Below, piece after piece: positions 1-9,934 of a stretch of 64,000 nucleotides of DNA (the stretch's first letter is position 1; each line of letters starts with the position of its first letter). Source of the DNA: Providencia rettgeri (GTDB lineage: Bacteria; Pseudomonadota; Gammaproteobacteria; Enterobacterales; Enterobacteriaceae); the NCBI RefSeq assembly GCF_013255915.1, contig NZ_CP053896.1, positions 2,418,001-2,482,000 on the forward strand. Direction: 5' to 3'. The notes beneath the pieces are model-generated. The model was not told the origin of the DNA. It saw only the letters and a list, made by a program, of their open reading frames with translations, and did no database searches. Position numbers and translations under genes: made by a program.

Positions 1-1276
1 TTTGCAGGGGTTCAAAGCCCATATGCACATTAAATACGCCAAATCCTAATTTTTCTTTCAGTACTGCGGCAGCACAGAGGTTAGAGGTGATCATGGCTTC
101 TTCAACAATGCGATTAGAACTGCGGCGACGTTCAGTCACGATATCAACCACAATTCCTTTGTCATCTAATACAAAGCGGTAATCAGGGCGATCTTTGAAC
201 ACGAGTGCATTGTTTTCGCGCCATAGTAAACGCCTATCTGCCATTTCTTTAAGCAGCAAAATTTGTTGTTTGTCAGTGTCATTTTCTGGCTGCCAACTGC
301 CTGTATTTTCAAGCCAATCAGAGACTTCGTCATAAACTAATTTAGATTTTGATTCGACCCAAGCGCTGAAAAACTCAATATTATCGTCAATGCGACCATC
401 TTCTTTGATGAGTGCAATGCAGACTAAAGCAGGGCGACGTTCATTTGGGCGCAAAGAGCACAGGTCGTCAGATAATTTGCGCGGTAGCATTGGAATATTA
501 AAACCCGGTAAATAGTTGGTGTAGCCACGGGCTAAAGCCAGTTTATCGAGTTCGCTACCTTCTGGTATATAGCTTGTTGGGTCAGCAATAGCGATATACA
601 GTTTTAAGTCACCATTATCGGTTTTTTCAACATAGAGTGCGTCATCTATATCTTCAGTACTTGCATTGTCTATGGTCGTAAAGTGCAAGTGAGTTAAATC
701 AACTCGTTCAATACCTTGGTCATCACGTTCGCTATCAACCATTTGCGGTTCATTACGGTCTAATTGGTGACGGCGTAACGTTACCCACCATGGTGCAAAA
801 TGATCATCTCCGTCAGTGATAAACTCAGTAATTTCAGCGTAGAAGGTTTTATCGCCTTTTAATGGATGGCGTCGCATTTGTGCAACAACCCAATCATCTT
901 GCTTAAACTCATGAGTAATGCCATTGATAGGACGGCAAGAAATCATATCCTTCAGTAATGGGTGATCGGGAATGACAAATAAACGGTTATCATTTTCTTT
1001 CTTTTGTATTTTCCCAACAAACCTATCTAAAAAAGGTTCTACCAGTTCTTCTGGTTCTGCAAATTCACGGTCTTTATCGGTATGAACCGTAGCAATAACA
1101 CGATCACCATGCATGACCTTTTTCATTTGAGGAGGCGGAATGAAATAGCTTTTTTGGCCATCAACTTCGAGAAAGCCAAAGCCTTTTTCTGTACTTTTTA
1201 CCAGCCCTTCGACGCGTGGGGTTTGGGCATGTAGTTTTTGTTTAAGCTGTGCGAGCAGTGGGTTGTCTTGGAACAT
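1..1276 (-). CDS. rnb: Exoribonuclease II, 5' part only (C-terminus outside window)
   Basis: RNase II degrades single-stranded RNA processively from the 3' end in the cytoplasm. The reading frame starts at the ATG complementary to 1274-1276 ([11 protein letters not shown], as in E. coli) and runs off the left edge after about 425 codons of an expected ~644. Visible in order: a cold-shock-like RNA-binding region (GFGFLEVD, about residues 33-39), then the RNB catalytic domain with the four metal-binding aspartates in [14 protein letters not shown] (D202, D208, D210, D211), and [13 protein letters not shown]. The upstream ribosome-binding site is weak (GGTAAG). In E. coli rnb is not next to nth, so this adjacency differs from that genome. 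Identity is very secure; the missing end is only due to the window border. Confidence 0.96.
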   Translation of the reverse strand, partial: MFQDNPLLAQLKQKLHAQTPRVEGLVKSTEKGFGFLEVDGQKSYFIPPPQMKKVMHGDRVIATVHTDKDREFAEPEELVEPFLDRFVGKIQKKENDNRLFVIPDHPLLKDMISCRPINGITHEFKQDDWVVAQMRRHPLKGDKTFYAEITEFITDGDDHFAPWWVTLRRHQLDRNEPQMVDSERDDQGIERVDLTHLHFTTIDNASTEDIDDALYVEKTDNGDLKLYIAIADPTSYIPEGSELDKLALARGYTNYLPGFNIPMLPRKLSDDLCSLRPNERRPALVCIALIKEDGRIDDNIEFFSAWVESKSKLVYDEVSDWLENTGSWQPENDTDKQQILLLKEMADRRLLWRENNALVFKDRPDYRFVLDDKGIVVDIVTERRRSSNRIVEEAMITSNLCAAAVLKEKLGFGVFNVHMGFEPLQ

Positions 1277-1415
1277 ACTTACCGTTTAATTAATATTGGG
1301 TTTGGCTCTATTGTTACGTAAGACAAAGTCTTAGAGCAAGGAAAAAATGCGTTACCGGCTAGATTCATGATTAAAAGTATCGTTTATCTATAACCTATTC
1401 AAAATAGTATCTTGG

Positions 1416-2057
1416 TCAATCTTCTGGATATATTTTATCTTTAAATTCGCATAAATCTTCGATAATACAAGAGCCACAGCGGGGTTTGCGGGCAATACAA
1501 GTATAACGTCCATGCAAAATAAACCAATGGTGACAATCTACTTTAAACTCTGCAGGTACAACTTTAAGGAGTTTGTCTTCAACTTCAACGACATTTTTAC
1601 CAGGAGCAAAGTTAGTACGATTGCAGACACGGAAAATATGCGTGTCAACGGCGATAGTCGGCCAGCCAAATGCGGTATTAAGAACCACATTTGCCGTTTT
1701 GCGGCCAACACCCGGTAAAGCTTCTAAAGCCTCTCGGTTTTCAGGGACTTGGCTGTTGTGCTTTTCGATTAAAATTTGACAGGTTTTATAGACGCTTTCA
1801 GCTTTGGTATTAAATAAGCCAATGGTTTTAATGTACTCTTTTATTCCATCCACACCGAGTGCCATAATAGCTTCAGGCGTATTAGCTACAGGATATAGCT
1901 TTGCTGTCGCTTTATTGACACTCACGTCAGTAGCTTGAGCTGATAATAAAACGGCGATTAATAGCTCAAAAGGGGAGTTAAATTCTAACTCCGTTGTAGG
2001 GTGTGGGTTGTTATCCCGTAGACGAGTTAGAATTTCAATGCGTTTTGATTTATTCAT
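1416..2057 (-). CDS. nth: Endonuclease III (DNA glycosylase/AP lyase)
   Basis: Removes oxidised pyrimidines from DNA and nicks the abasic site during base excision repair. The 213-residue length fits the family (E. coli 211). The helix-hairpin-helix LPGVGRKTANVV holds catalytic K120, VDTHIFRV holds catalytic D138, and the C-terminal [4Fe-4S] cluster ligands are C187, C194, C197 and C203 in the C-x6-C-x2-C-x5-C pattern. It begins 19 nt after the rsxE stop and is almost certainly the last gene of the rsx operon, the same arrangement as in E. coli. Confidence 0.98.
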   Translation of the reverse strand: MNKSKRIEILTRLRDNNPHPTTELEFNSPFELLIAVLLSAQATDVSVNKATAKLYPVANTPEAIMALGVDGIKEYIKTIGLFNTKAESVYKTCQILIEKHNSQVPENREALEALPGVGRKTANVVLNTAFGWPTIAVDTHIFRVCNRTNFAPGKNVVEVEDKLLKVVPAEFKVDCHHWFILHGRYTCIARKPRCGSCIIEDLCEFKDKIYPED

Positions 2058-2076
2058 TGCTCACAAAATATCGTTG

Positions 2077-2793
2077 TTAAGAAATATGGCTGCCGCAACC
2101 TTGCTGTTTTTCATATTCACGTTCTGGTTGAATACCAGATTGTCGTGCGGCTCTTTTTTTCATTTTTTCATCAATTAAGTATTTCGCAGCTAATAGTAGT
2201 GCTAGGCCAATGAAGGCACCAGGCGGTAGCATAGCGAGTAAAAATGGAGAATCAAGATGTAATACTTCAATACGAAGGGAGGTAGCCCAAGAACCGAGTA
2301 ACAAGTCAGCGCCATCAAATAAGGTCCCATTCCCTAAAACTTCACGAATTGCTCCTAGAACAAGCAAGGTCGCGGTTGCACCTAAGCCCATAGCAAACCC
2401 ATCAAGGGCAGATAGCCCAACAGGATTACGAGATGCATAGGCTTCTGCGCGTCCAATCACAATGCAGTTGGTAACGATTAACGGAATAAAGATCCCGAGA
2501 GATTCATATAAACCAAAAGCATATGCGTTGATTAACATTTGTACCGCACTAACAACAGAGGCAATAATCATCACGTAGATAGGGATGCGAATTTCTGATG
2601 GTACCCAACGACGTAAAGCAGAAACTGCAACATTAGTACAAACTAAGACTAATGTGGTCGCTAAGCCTAGCCCTAATGCGTTGGTTGCTGTTGATGACAC
2701 AGCGAGCAGCGGACAAAGCCCTAATAATTGAACTAATGCAGAGTTGTTTTTCCACAAACCTTGCACTAATAAGTCTTTAGATGTATCGCTCAT
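2077..2793 (-). CDS. rsxE: Electron transport complex subunit RsxE (RnfE)
   Basis: Inner-membrane subunit of the Rsx/Rnf complex, which moves electrons between NADH and ferredoxin-like carriers and in E. coli keeps SoxR reduced. 238 residues, with about six hydrophobic segments, including [23 protein letters not shown] near the N-terminus, and a cysteine in each of the conserved membrane motifs ([20 protein letters not shown]). These resemble the matching motifs of its paralogue RsxA ([18 protein letters not shown]). The start overlaps the rsxG stop (position 2793 shared), so translation is probably coupled. The C-terminus is charged and ends in a glutamine- and cysteine-containing tail. Confidence 0.96.
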   Translation of the reverse strand: MSDTSKDLLVQGLWKNNSALVQLLGLCPLLAVSSTATNALGLGLATTLVLVCTNVAVSALRRWVPSEIRIPIYVMIIASVVSAVQMLINAYAFGLYESLGIFIPLIVTNCIVIGRAEAYASRNPVGLSALDGFAMGLGATATLLVLGAIREVLGNGTLFDGADLLLGSWATSLRIEVLHLDSPFLLAMLPPGAFIGLALLLAAKYLIDEKMKKRAARQSGIQPEREYEKQQGCGSHIS

Positions 2794-3422
2794 TATTCGT
2801 CCCCACAGCGTGGATAATTCGATAATTGTTGTGGAATTTGTTGCATAAATACCGCAGTACGTTTAGTGGCATTGACGACTGCTCTGGGTGTAATTGTTGC
2901 CCCAGTAAACTGATCAAATTCACCTCCATCTTTTTTAACTGCCCATTTAGGGTCATTATCAGAGGTTATTTTTTTACCACTAAAATAAGTAATCCAATCA
3001 GATATTCGTGTCTCAATTTTGTCACCAAGCCCAGGTGTTTCATGATGTTCTGTAACACGAGTTCCCAGTACTGTACCGTGAAAATCTGTACCGACTAATA
3101 AATGTATAGCGCCTGAGTAGCCGTCTAATGCGGTTGTTTCCAAGGCAGCAGCAACAGGTTCGCCATTTTTACGGGCTAGATACAAGCGCCTAGGTTGTTT
3201 ATTACCCAGTATGGCCTCATTAGTGACTAAATAACACTCTTTTGCGAGGTCGTTATCGTATAAATCACTTGGTATTACTTGGTCGAGTAGTTTTTTCTGA
3301 ACAATAGCAGCTTGCTCAGCAATAGTCTCTTTCGTTAACGTGTACACCGCAGCGCTAAGCGCAGTGGTTCCTGCTGCAAAGATGGCTAACGTTACCCCAT
3401 GGCGTCTCATCGTGTTCAACAT
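2793..3422 (-). CDS. rsxG: Electron transport complex subunit RsxG (RnfG), covalent flavoprotein
   Basis: Periplasm-facing subunit with one N-terminal membrane anchor ([20 protein letters not shown]) and an FMN-binding domain. The flavinylation motif FTGATIT near the C-terminus should carry phosphoester-linked FMN on its second threonine. The start is placed at the ATG complementary to 3420-3422 ([12 protein letters not shown]), because this matches the E. coli start and has a good Shine-Dalgarno (TAAGGAT) 6 nt upstream; an in-frame extension to 3479 would overlap rsxD and lacks homology. This gives 209 residues against 206 in E. coli. It sits 10 nt after the rsxD stop. Confidence 0.95.
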   Translation of the reverse strand: MLNTMRRHGVTLAIFAAGTTALSAAVYTLTKETIAEQAAIVQKKLLDQVIPSDLYDNDLAKECYLVTNEAILGNKQPRRLYLARKNGEPVAAALETTALDGYSGAIHLLVGTDFHGTVLGTRVTEHHETPGLGDKIETRISDWITYFSGKKITSDNDPKWAVKKDGGEFDQFTGATITPRAVVNATKRTAVFMQQIPQQLSNYPRCGDE

Positions 3423-3432
3423 ACGGTTATCC

Positions 3433-4518
3433 TTACTTATGTCCATGACCGTACGCACGAGGCTGCGTATAGTAATCAATTAATGGAACAGTAATATTGG
3501 CGAGTAACACGGCAAAAGCAACAGCGTCAGGGTAACCACCGTATACACGGATCACCCAAACAAGAAAACCGATAATCACACCAAAAATAATCCGTCCCTT
3601 AGGCGTTGTCGATGCGGTGACAGGGTCAGTGGCAATAAAAAATGCCCCTAGCATAGTGGCACCAGACAATAAATGAACCCATGGCGACGCATGTTGGCTA
3701 TCATCAATTAAATAACTAACAATAGATAAAACTGCCAATGTACCTAAGAACGAAACCGGAATATGCCAGCTAATAATACGGCGCTGTAATAAGAACAAAC
3801 CACCCACTAAATAGCCAATATTCACCCATTGCCAACCAATTCCCGCTAAGGAACCTTGTAAAATAGGTTGTTGTAATACTTCAGAAATAGAATGAGTCAG
3901 TAGGCCCGTTTTAAAGCTATCAAGCGGGGTCGCTTGGCTCATGCCATCAATGCCTGTACGTAGTTGCTCGAGGGTAATACCTGTTGGAGTATGGCCACTG
4001 AGAATAATGGATAGGCTATCAAGTGCAGAAATCGACATATTTTGTAATTCATGCGGAGGTAGCCAGTTTGTCATGTGAACAGGGAATGATATTAGCAAAA
4101 CGACATAACCCACCATCGCAGGGTTAAAAGGGTTTTGCCCCAATCCACCATAACATTGCTTAGCAATCGTAATAGCAAAAAATGTCCCTAATACGATCAT
4201 CCACCAAGGTGAGAGCGGAGGTAGGCTGATAGCTAATAATAATGCGGTCACAATGGCGGAATTATCTTTTAGTACAGGAACCACAGGTTGTTGGCGTAAA
4301 CGAATAGAAACTGCTTCTGTGATAACCGCTGTTAGCACCGCTAAAATAATTTGGTATAAGGTGCCAACGCCAAAGAAATAAACTTGAGCAGCAATACCCG
4401 GTATTGCTGCTAAAAGTACCCAAAGCATAACTAAACTGGTGCTTTGATTGTTATGAGTAAATGGCGCGCTAGCAATTTTTAAACGGCGATTTTTCGCATC
4501 AATTGGCCTAAATTTCAT
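3433..4518 (-). CDS. rsxD: Electron transport complex subunit RsxD (RnfD)
   Basis: Multi-spanning inner-membrane subunit, 361 residues, with a second covalently bound FMN. The conserved segment [13 protein letters not shown] contains the expected flavinylated threonine (T197 here; the E. coli equivalent is T187, offset by a longer N-terminus). Other signatures are [34 protein letters not shown] and the C-terminal [23 protein letters not shown] split over the last membrane helices. The N-terminus [12 protein letters not shown] is about 9 residues longer than E. coli RsxD. It lies 11 nt after rsxC, within the operon. Confidence 0.96.
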   Translation of the reverse strand: MKFRPIDAKNRRLKIASAPFTHNNQSTSLVMLWVLLAAIPGIAAQVYFFGVGTLYQIILAVLTAVITEAVSIRLRQQPVVPVLKDNSAIVTALLLAISLPPLSPWWMIVLGTFFAITIAKQCYGGLGQNPFNPAMVGYVVLLISFPVHMTNWLPPHELQNMSISALDSLSIILSGHTPTGITLEQLRTGIDGMSQATPLDSFKTGLLTHSISEVLQQPILQGSLAGIGWQWVNIGYLVGGLFLLQRRIISWHIPVSFLGTLAVLSIVSYLIDDSQHASPWVHLLSGATMLGAFFIATDPVTASTTPKGRIIFGVIIGFLVWVIRVYGGYPDAVAFAVLLANITVPLIDYYTQPRAYGHGHK

Positions 4519-4529
4519 CTCGTTATCAC

Positions 4530-6989
4530 TTACTCTGTAGTCGTTTGTTCATGTTGTTTTTGTGCTTGCTTTGCTTTTACTCGCGCGATCGCAGCGGCAA
4601 CGGCAACTTTTCGAGGGTCGGTTTCCTCTTCAATGGGTTGTTCCGCGGCGGGTGTAAGCTCTTCTTGTGCGAGTTGTTCTGCTTGAGCTGCTTTTTTGGC
4701 TTTCACTCGTGCAATGGCGGCCGCGACAGCCGCTTTACGTGGGTCAACCTCAGCGTCAGTGACCGTTTCAGCGACTGGCTCAGTTGCAGATTGCGCTTGA
4801 GCTGCTTTTTTGGCTTTCGCTCGTGCAACGGCAGCTGCGACAGCCGCTTTGCGCGGGTCAACCTCAGCATCAGTGACTGTGTTAGCGACTGGCTCAGTTG
4901 CAGGTTGCTCTTGAGCCGCTTTTTTGGCTTTCGCTCGTGCAATGGCGGCCGCGACAGCCGCTTTACGTGGGTCAACCTCAGCGTCAGTGACCGTTTCAGC
5001 AACTGGCTCAGTTGCAGATTGCGCTTGTGCGGCTTTTTTGGCTTTCGCTCGTGCAATGGCGGCCGCGACAGCCGCTTTACGTGGGTCAACCTCTGCACCA
5101 GTGACGGTGTCAGCGACTGGCTCAGTTGCAGGTTGCTCTTGAGCCGCTTTTTTGGCTTTCGCTCGTGCAATGGCGGCCGCGACAGCCGCTTTACGTGGGT
5201 CAACCTCAGCGTCAGTGACCGTTTCAGCAACTGGCTCAGTTGCAGATTGCGCTTGTGCGGCTTTTTTGGCCTTCGCTCGTGCAATGGCAGCTGCGACAGC
5301 GGTTTTGCGAGGATCATCCGTGGTCTCTATATCAGTAGGTTCTACTGGTGTATTGGCCAGTTTTTCCGCCTGTTTAGCACGTGCTTGTGCTTTACGGGCT
5401 TCGCGAGCAGCAATCACAGCACTATTGTCTGGTAATTCACCGGAAACAATCTTAATTAGTTCGGTTGTCGCACTTTGTTTGGCTTTAACCCGGGCTAAAG
5501 CTGCATTAACGGCATCTTTATCAGCGCTATCTACCTGTACAGCAGCTTTTTTATGACGTTCTTCCCGCGCTTGCTTATCACGTTCCATACGCAACTGTTT
5601 TGCTTCAAAACGCAATTTTGCTTCAGCGGCACGGCGCTCTTCTTGAGCTATTTCACGAATTTCTGCTTTTTCTTGACGATAATATTGCACTAGCGGAATA
5701 TTACTTGGGCACACATAAGCACATGCACCACACTCTATGCAGTCAAATAAATTATGTTTTTGCGCTTTTTCGTGTTCATCTCCTTTACTGAACCAGTAAA
5801 GTTGCTGAGGAAGTAACCCGGCTGGGCAGGCATCGACACACAACCCACAACGAATACACGCTTCTTCTAGTGCTTTAGGTCCCATTTCTTCCATTGTGGG
5901 AACCAGTAAACAGTTACAAATTTTTACGACAGGGACATTCAGGTCGGGTAGGGTAAAGCCCATTAAAGGCCCCCCCATAATCACCATTTGTTCTGGCTCT
6001 GGGTGAAAACCTGATTGCTGTAATAGATGTTTAACCGGAGTGCCTAAACGCGCCCAAAAATTACCCGGTTTACTGATGGCTTCACCAGTAACGGTTACCA
6101 CACGCTCAATCAATGGCTGGCCATCAACAACCGCGCGTTTAATGGCGACGACAGTACCGACGTTTTGCATCAACACACCAATTTGTGAAGAACGCGCACC
6201 GGATGGCACTTCTTTTCCCGTCAAAATTTTTGTCAGCTGTTTGGCACCACCTGATGGGTATTTTGTTGGTATAACTCGGATGAATATTTGTTTGTCTTGC
6301 GAGGTGACAGCATCTTTTAGGGCTTGGATAGCCTCGGGTTTATTGTCTTCAATACCAATTAATACTTGGTCTGGGGTTAATAAATGCTGTAAAACACGAC
6401 AGCCTTCAATAACTTCCTGTGCATGTTCTTGCATTAACCTATCATCAGCTGTGATATAAGGCTCACATTCAGCTGCATTAATGATTAATGTTTTAATCGC
6501 ATCTTGACCACCGGCCAATTTTGATGCTGTTGGGAAACCTGCACCACCGAGGCCGGCTATCCCAGCTTGTTCAATTTTTTGCAGTAATTCAGCACGGGTT
6601 AGTTGAACGTAATTAGGCTCTGGGGACAAAGTACACCATGTATCATGGCCATCGGCTGCAATACGCACACACAATTCTTTTAAGCCTGAAGGGTGTGCCG
6701 TTACCATAGGTTCAATTGCAGTGATCACCCCTGAAGTTGATGCATGAACAGGTACAGTACGCCCAAGCCCTTTAGTCAATGGCTGGCCTTTTAATACGGA
6801 GTCGCCAACCTGAACAATTAGCTCTCCCTCAGGGCCCAAATGTTGTTGTAATGGGATAATCAGCTCATTGGGCACTGATGCAATACGCATCGGTGTTTGG
6901 CTAGATTGTAGCTTCATTTCAGGCGGATGGATCCCACCTTTAAAATCCCAAATATTATCTTTTTTCAACCAATTAAAGAGCTTAAGCAT
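4530..6989 (-). CDS. rsxC: Electron transport complex subunit RsxC (RnfC) with expanded C-terminal repeats
   Basis: Peripheral subunit that receives electrons from or passes them to NADH. Order of parts: N-terminal Rnf domain with [14 protein letters not shown], a glycine-rich nucleotide-binding loop [29 protein letters not shown], an SLBB-like segment, two [4Fe-4S] motifs ([12 protein letters not shown] and [12 protein letters not shown]), then a long charged helical tail of Ala/Lys-rich repeats. The start at 6989 ([16 protein letters not shown]) matches E. coli and has the RBS GAGGTG; it overlaps the rsxB end by 8 nt. A longer frame to 7037 exists but is not supported by homology. Predicted length 819 residues; family members vary in length through the repeat tail. 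Confidence 0.96.
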   Translation of the reverse strand: MLKLFNWLKKDNIWDFKGGIHPPEMKLQSSQTPMRIASVPNELIIPLQQHLGPEGELIVQVGDSVLKGQPLTKGLGRTVPVHASTSGVITAIEPMVTAHPSGLKELCVRIAADGHDTWCTLSPEPNYVQLTRAELLQKIEQAGIAGLGGAGFPTASKLAGGQDAIKTLIINAAECEPYITADDRLMQEHAQEVIEGCRVLQHLLTPDQVLIGIEDNKPEAIQALKDAVTSQDKQIFIRVIPTKYPSGGAKQLTKILTGKEVPSGARSSQIGVLMQNVGTVVAIKRAVVDGQPLIERVVTVTGEAISKPGNFWARLGTPVKHLLQQSGFHPEPEQMVIMGGPLMGFTLPDLNVPVVKICNCLLVPTMEEMGPKALEEACIRCGLCVDACPAGLLPQQLYWFSKGDEHEKAQKHNLFDCIECGACAYVCPSNIPLVQYYRQEKAEIREIAQEERRAAEAKLRFEAKQLRMERDKQAREERHKKAAVQVDSADKDAVNAALARVKAKQSATTELIKIVSGELPDNSAVIAAREARKAQARAKQAEKLANTPVEPTDIETTDDPRKTAVAAAIARAKAKKAAQAQSATEPVAETVTDAEVDPRKAAVAAAIARAKAKKAAQEQPATEPVADTVTGAEVDPRKAAVAAAIARAKAKKAAQAQSATEPVAETVTDAEVDPRKAAVAAAIARAKAKKAAQEQPATEPVANTVTDAEVDPRKAAVAAAVARAKAKKAAQAQSATEPVAETVTDAEVDPRKAAVAAAIARVKAKKAAQAEQLAQEELTPAAEQPIEEETDPRKVAVAAAIARVKAKQAQKQHEQTTTE
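4623..5318 (-). repeat. Tandem repeats in the rsxC 3' region, 114-bp unit
   Basis: Five near-identical 114-bp units (38 residues each, beginning [19 protein letters not shown] after the first position) occupy 5318-5205, 5204-5091, 5090-4977, 4976-4863 and 4862-4749, read on the minus strand. A sixth, diverged unit of 126 bp (4748-4623) and a last partial one (4622-4530) complete the gene. The units alternate between type A ([17 protein letters not shown]) and type B ([17 protein letters not shown] or a close variant) as A-B-A-B-A, pointing to duplication of a 228-bp dimer. Long open frames on the opposite strand here are by-products of the repeat composition. Confidence 0.95.
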
Positions 6990-7596
6990 GAGTTTCACCT
7001 CTTGCTTTAGTGACAAGCTGTTCATTGGGTTCAACACTAATATTTTTTACTGGGATAGTGTTTAAATCCCATTTCCAATTGGCTGTAGTCGTTTTCACAG
7101 GAACAAGCTCAATACAATCTGTAGGACAAGGGGCGACGCATAAGTCGCAGCCTGTGCACAAGTCTTCAATCACAGTATGCATGGCGCGGGTTGCACCAAC
7201 AATGGCATCAACAGGGCAAGCTTGAATGCATTTAGTACAACCAATGCAGTTTTCTTCGTCGATAATAGCCACTTTACGAACGGGGTTTTGAGCGGCTTCA
7301 TCGCCATCAATCGGCTGAGGGTCGACATTAAGCAACTCAGCGATTTTTAGCATGACTTGCTCGCCACCAGGGGCGCATTTGTTGATCATTTCCCCATTAT
7401 TTGCAACCGCTTCGGCGTAAGGGCGACAGCCAGGATAACTGCATTGACCGCACTGGCTTTGAGGCAATATTGCTTCAACTTGTTCGACAATAGGGTCTGC
7501 TTCAACTTTAAAGCGTAATGAGGCGTAACCTAACATCAGCCCAAATATCAGGCCAAAAACGGCTAATATACCGATAGCAATCCATACAGACATCAT
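6982..7596 (-). CDS. rsxB: Electron transport complex subunit RsxB (RnfB), iron-sulfur protein
   Basis: 204 residues. One N-terminal membrane helix ([20 protein letters not shown]), then a four-cysteine [4Fe-4S] domain with [15 protein letters not shown] and the distal Cys in NKCAPGG, then two ferredoxin clusters [16 protein letters not shown] and [16 protein letters not shown]. It relays electrons between RsxC and the membrane subunits. The start codon overlaps the rsxA stop as TAATG at 7594-7598, so translation is likely coupled. It overlaps rsxC by 8 nt at its other end. Confidence 0.97.
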   Translation of the reverse strand: MMSVWIAIGILAVFGLIFGLMLGYASLRFKVEADPIVEQVEAILPQSQCGQCSYPGCRPYAEAVANNGEMINKCAPGGEQVMLKIAELLNVDPQPIDGDEAAQNPVRKVAIIDEENCIGCTKCIQACPVDAIVGATRAMHTVIEDLCTGCDLCVAPCPTDCIELVPVKTTTANWKWDLNTIPVKNISVEPNEQLVTKARGETHA

Positions 7597-8177
7597 TAGA
7601 ATTTCACCAAACCACTAAAGCCCATAAACGCGAGAGACATTAAGCCAGCTGTAATTAACCCAATTGATGATCCTTTAAATGGAGCAGGAACATTGGCAAC
7701 AGCTAAACGTTCGCGAATAGCGGCAAATAAAACCATTACTAATGAGAAACCCACAGCAGCGCCAAAACCGTACACGGCAGACTGCATAAAAGTATGAGAC
7801 ATATTAATATTTAATAAGGCAACACCAAGAACCGCACAGTTGGTGGTAATTAAAGGCAGAAAAATACCGAGTAAACGGTAAAGCGTTGGGCTCGTTTTCC
7901 TGACCACCATTTCAGTAAACTGTACAACAACAGCAATCGCTAAAATAAAGCTTAGCGTCCGCAGATAGACAAGATCGAGAGGAATAAGGACAAGTGTGTC
8001 AATCAACCAAGAACTGATTGACGCTAATGTCATAACAAACGTCGTTGCTAAGCCCATTCCAATGGCCGGTTCGAGTTTTTTTGAGACGCCCATAAAAGGG
8101 CATAAGCCAAGGAATTTAACGAGAACGAAGTTGTTAACCAGCACTGTTCCAACAAAGAGTAATAGATAATCAGTCAT
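7596..8177 (-). CDS. rsxA: Electron transport complex subunit RsxA (RnfA)
   Basis: First gene of the rsxABCDGE-nth operon; 193 residues, the usual family length. Six hydrophobic segments with the conserved cysteine-bearing motifs [11 protein letters not shown] and [12 protein letters not shown], which in RnfA/RnfE are known to hold a membrane-embedded iron-sulfur centre between the two paralogues. The start [22 protein letters not shown] matches E. coli. Upstream lies a hairpin that ends the ydgK transcript, so the operon promoter should fall in the short gap 8178-8200. Confidence 0.97.
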   Translation of the reverse strand: MTDYLLLFVGTVLVNNFVLVKFLGLCPFMGVSKKLEPAIGMGLATTFVMTLASISSWLIDTLVLIPLDLVYLRTLSFILAIAVVVQFTEMVVRKTSPTLYRLLGIFLPLITTNCAVLGVALLNINMSHTFMQSAVYGFGAAVGFSLVMVLFAAIRERLAVANVPAPFKGSSIGLITAGLMSLAFMGFSGLVKF

Positions 8178-8195
8178 GCTATTGCCTGAAATGAA

Positions 8196-8224
8196 AAAAG
8201 AACAAAAACTGGCCGAAGCCAGTT
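8196..8224 (-). terminator. Intrinsic terminator of ydgK, just upstream of rsxA
   Basis: On the minus strand a perfect 7-bp stem AACTGGC/GCCAGTT with a 4-nt loop (stem arms 8207-8213 and 8218-8224) is followed by a T-rich run TTTTTGTTCTTTTTT. It should end transcription from ydgK before the rsx operon. Confidence 0.7.
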
Positions 8225-8261
8225 AAACTATCATTATGATATCAAGCAATTTATGTGATGC

Positions 8262-8702
8262 TTATCGATCTTGTGTGAAAGTCATTTTCACACGTTGAGA
8301 GCGTTTTAGATAAGGGACAAAGAAACCCGCGCCAATTAAAGGCCATGCTAAGACCTGCAAAGCGGTTTCATCGTCAATAGGTGAAAATGCGAAGGTTTTT
8401 ATACCTAATAATAACAAAATGAGTAGCCAAATAATAAAATGGCGGGGGAAATGCTTTGAGCGGGAAAACATCAGTTGCAGTACATGAATACTGAAAATAG
8501 TCATCCCAACAGCGATGGCAAATGACAGATACCAAGCGGCAGGAATAAAACTTGTCCAATGATCAACAGTCGTGACAATCTCATAAAATTTAATGCAATA
8601 CATAACAGTCATACTGCAAACAGCTAAAAAGGTTAATAACAAATAGATCGCTGGAACTAATAGCCAGCCAGTGATGCGGTTAGCGTCATAAACTGAAGTC
8701 AT
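8262..8702 (-). CDS. ydgK: DUF2569 inner-membrane protein YdgK
   Basis: 146 residues with four hydrophobic segments. It has the DUF2569 N-terminal GWLLVPAIYL motif and the C-terminal PYLKRSQRVKMTF signature. E. coli YdgK occupies the same place upstream of rsxA. Function is not known for the family. It is separated from rsxA by a terminator, so it is probably its own transcription unit despite conserved adjacency. Confidence 0.88.
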   Translation of the reverse strand: MTSVYDANRITGWLLVPAIYLLLTFLAVCSMTVMYCIKFYEIVTTVDHWTSFIPAAWYLSFAIAVGMTIFSIHVLQLMFSRSKHFPRHFIIWLLILLLLGIKTFAFSPIDDETALQVLAWPLIGAGFFVPYLKRSQRVKMTFTQDR

Positions 8703-8830
8703 AATTAATCAAACCCATTTTGGCAAATTCGCTGGACAATCTACAATCCTATCATAGATTTATTTGCCATTTCATTCCTTCTGATGGTACTTTTTATCTC
8801 TACCTGAGTTTATCGTTGTATGAGGTCTAA

Positions 8831-9874
8831 ATGTCTAAACCAATTAAAGTCGCGATCATCGGATATGGCTATGCCAGTAAAACATTTCATGCTCCCTTCC
8901 TTGGTATTTTAGAAGGGTATGATTTAACAACGATTTCTAGCAGTGACCCGAGTAAGGTTAAGGCAGATTGGCCAAATATTCATGTTGCCGCCTCTCCGGA
9001 AGCTGTTTTTGCTGATAAAGATATCGAACTAGTCGTTATTCCTACGCCTAATGATACTCACTTTCCTCTTGCTCAAGCGGCATTAGCAGCAGGGAAGCAC
9101 GTCGTTGTCGATAAACCATTTACATTAGATGTCTCACAAGCAGAACAATTAAAACAACAAGCGGAGCAAGCAGGAAAATTACTGTCGGTTTATCATAACC
9201 GCCGATGGGATTCAGGTTTTTTAACAGTTAAAAAAATATTAGAAGAAGGTAAGCTAGGCGATATTAAATATTATGAATCACATTTTGACCGTTATCGTCC
9301 GCTAGTTAGGCAACGTTGGCGTGAAGCTGATATTCCTGGAGCAGGTATTTGGTACGACTTAGGGCCGCACTTGTTGGATCAAGTCTTGCAGTATTTTGGT
9401 AGGCCTTTAGGGATCAGCGTTGATCTTGCTATGATCCGCCCTAATGCACAGGCAGTGGATTACTTTCATGCCGTTTTGCAATATGCAGATAAGAAGGTTG
9501 TATTACATGCAACAACATTAGCTGCTGCACCAACACCGATATATGTTATTCATGGAATGAATGGTAGTTATGTTAAATATGGTTTAGATCCCCAAGAAGA
9601 CTGTTTAAAAGCTGGCCAACGACCAGAAGGGACTGATTGGGGAGTTGATACCAATATGGGGAGCGTGACGTTGTCACAAGGTGATGAGCTTATAACACAA
9701 TCGTGGCCAAACCAACGCGGTAATTATGGTGGTTATTATCAAGGGATATATGATGCGATTCGCCATGGTAAACCAAACCCCGTCACACCGAGCGAAGCAA
9801 TAGATATTATGAAGCTTATTGAAGCAGGTATACGTTCGGCAAAAGAAAAACGCACAATCGAAGCAATATTTTAA
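8831..9874 (+). CDS. ydgJ: Gfo/Idh/MocA-family oxidoreductase YdgJ
   Basis: Predicted NAD(P)-dependent oxidoreductase, 347 residues (E. coli YdgJ 346). The N-terminal Rossmann fold starts with VAIIGYGYASKTFHAP; VVDKPFTLD carries the family's catalytic lysine; the C-terminal alpha/beta domain contains GAGIWYDLGPHLLDQ with the histidine that usually contacts the substrate. The start is preceded by a good RBS (TGAGGT, 5 nt spacing). The physiological substrate is unknown, probably a sugar-like polyol or inositol derivative by family. It is divergent from ydgK. Confidence 0.93.
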   Translation: MSKPIKVAIIGYGYASKTFHAPFLGILEGYDLTTISSSDPSKVKADWPNIHVAASPEAVFADKDIELVVIPTPNDTHFPLAQAALAAGKHVVVDKPFTLDVSQAEQLKQQAEQAGKLLSVYHNRRWDSGFLTVKKILEEGKLGDIKYYESHFDRYRPLVRQRWREADIPGAGIWYDLGPHLLDQVLQYFGRPLGISVDLAMIRPNAQAVDYFHAVLQYADKKVVLHATTLAAAPTPIYVIHGMNGSYVKYGLDPQEDCLKAGQRPEGTDWGVDTNMGSVTLSQGDELITQSWPNQRGNYGGYYQGIYDAIRHGKPNPVTPSEAIDIMKLIEAGIRSAKEKRTIEAIF

Positions 9875-9894
9875 CGTCATTAACGCACACTATA

Positions 9895-9922
9895 AGGCCA
9901 GTTAACATAACTGGCTTTTATT
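9895..9922 (+). terminator. Intrinsic terminator of ydgJ
   Basis: Perfect 8-bp stem GCCAGTTA (9897-9904) and TAACTGGC (9908-9915), 3-nt loop, then TTTTATT. Its T-run ends directly at the earliest possible ATG of the next gene, at 9923. Confidence 0.85.
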
Positions 9923-9934
9923 ATGGATAATCGA

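Noticed and set aside
4545-5556. Long plus-strand open frames opposite rsxC repeats
   Set aside because: They arise from the biased codons of the Ala/Lys/Arg repeat array; they have no RBS and show only the antisense of the repeats.
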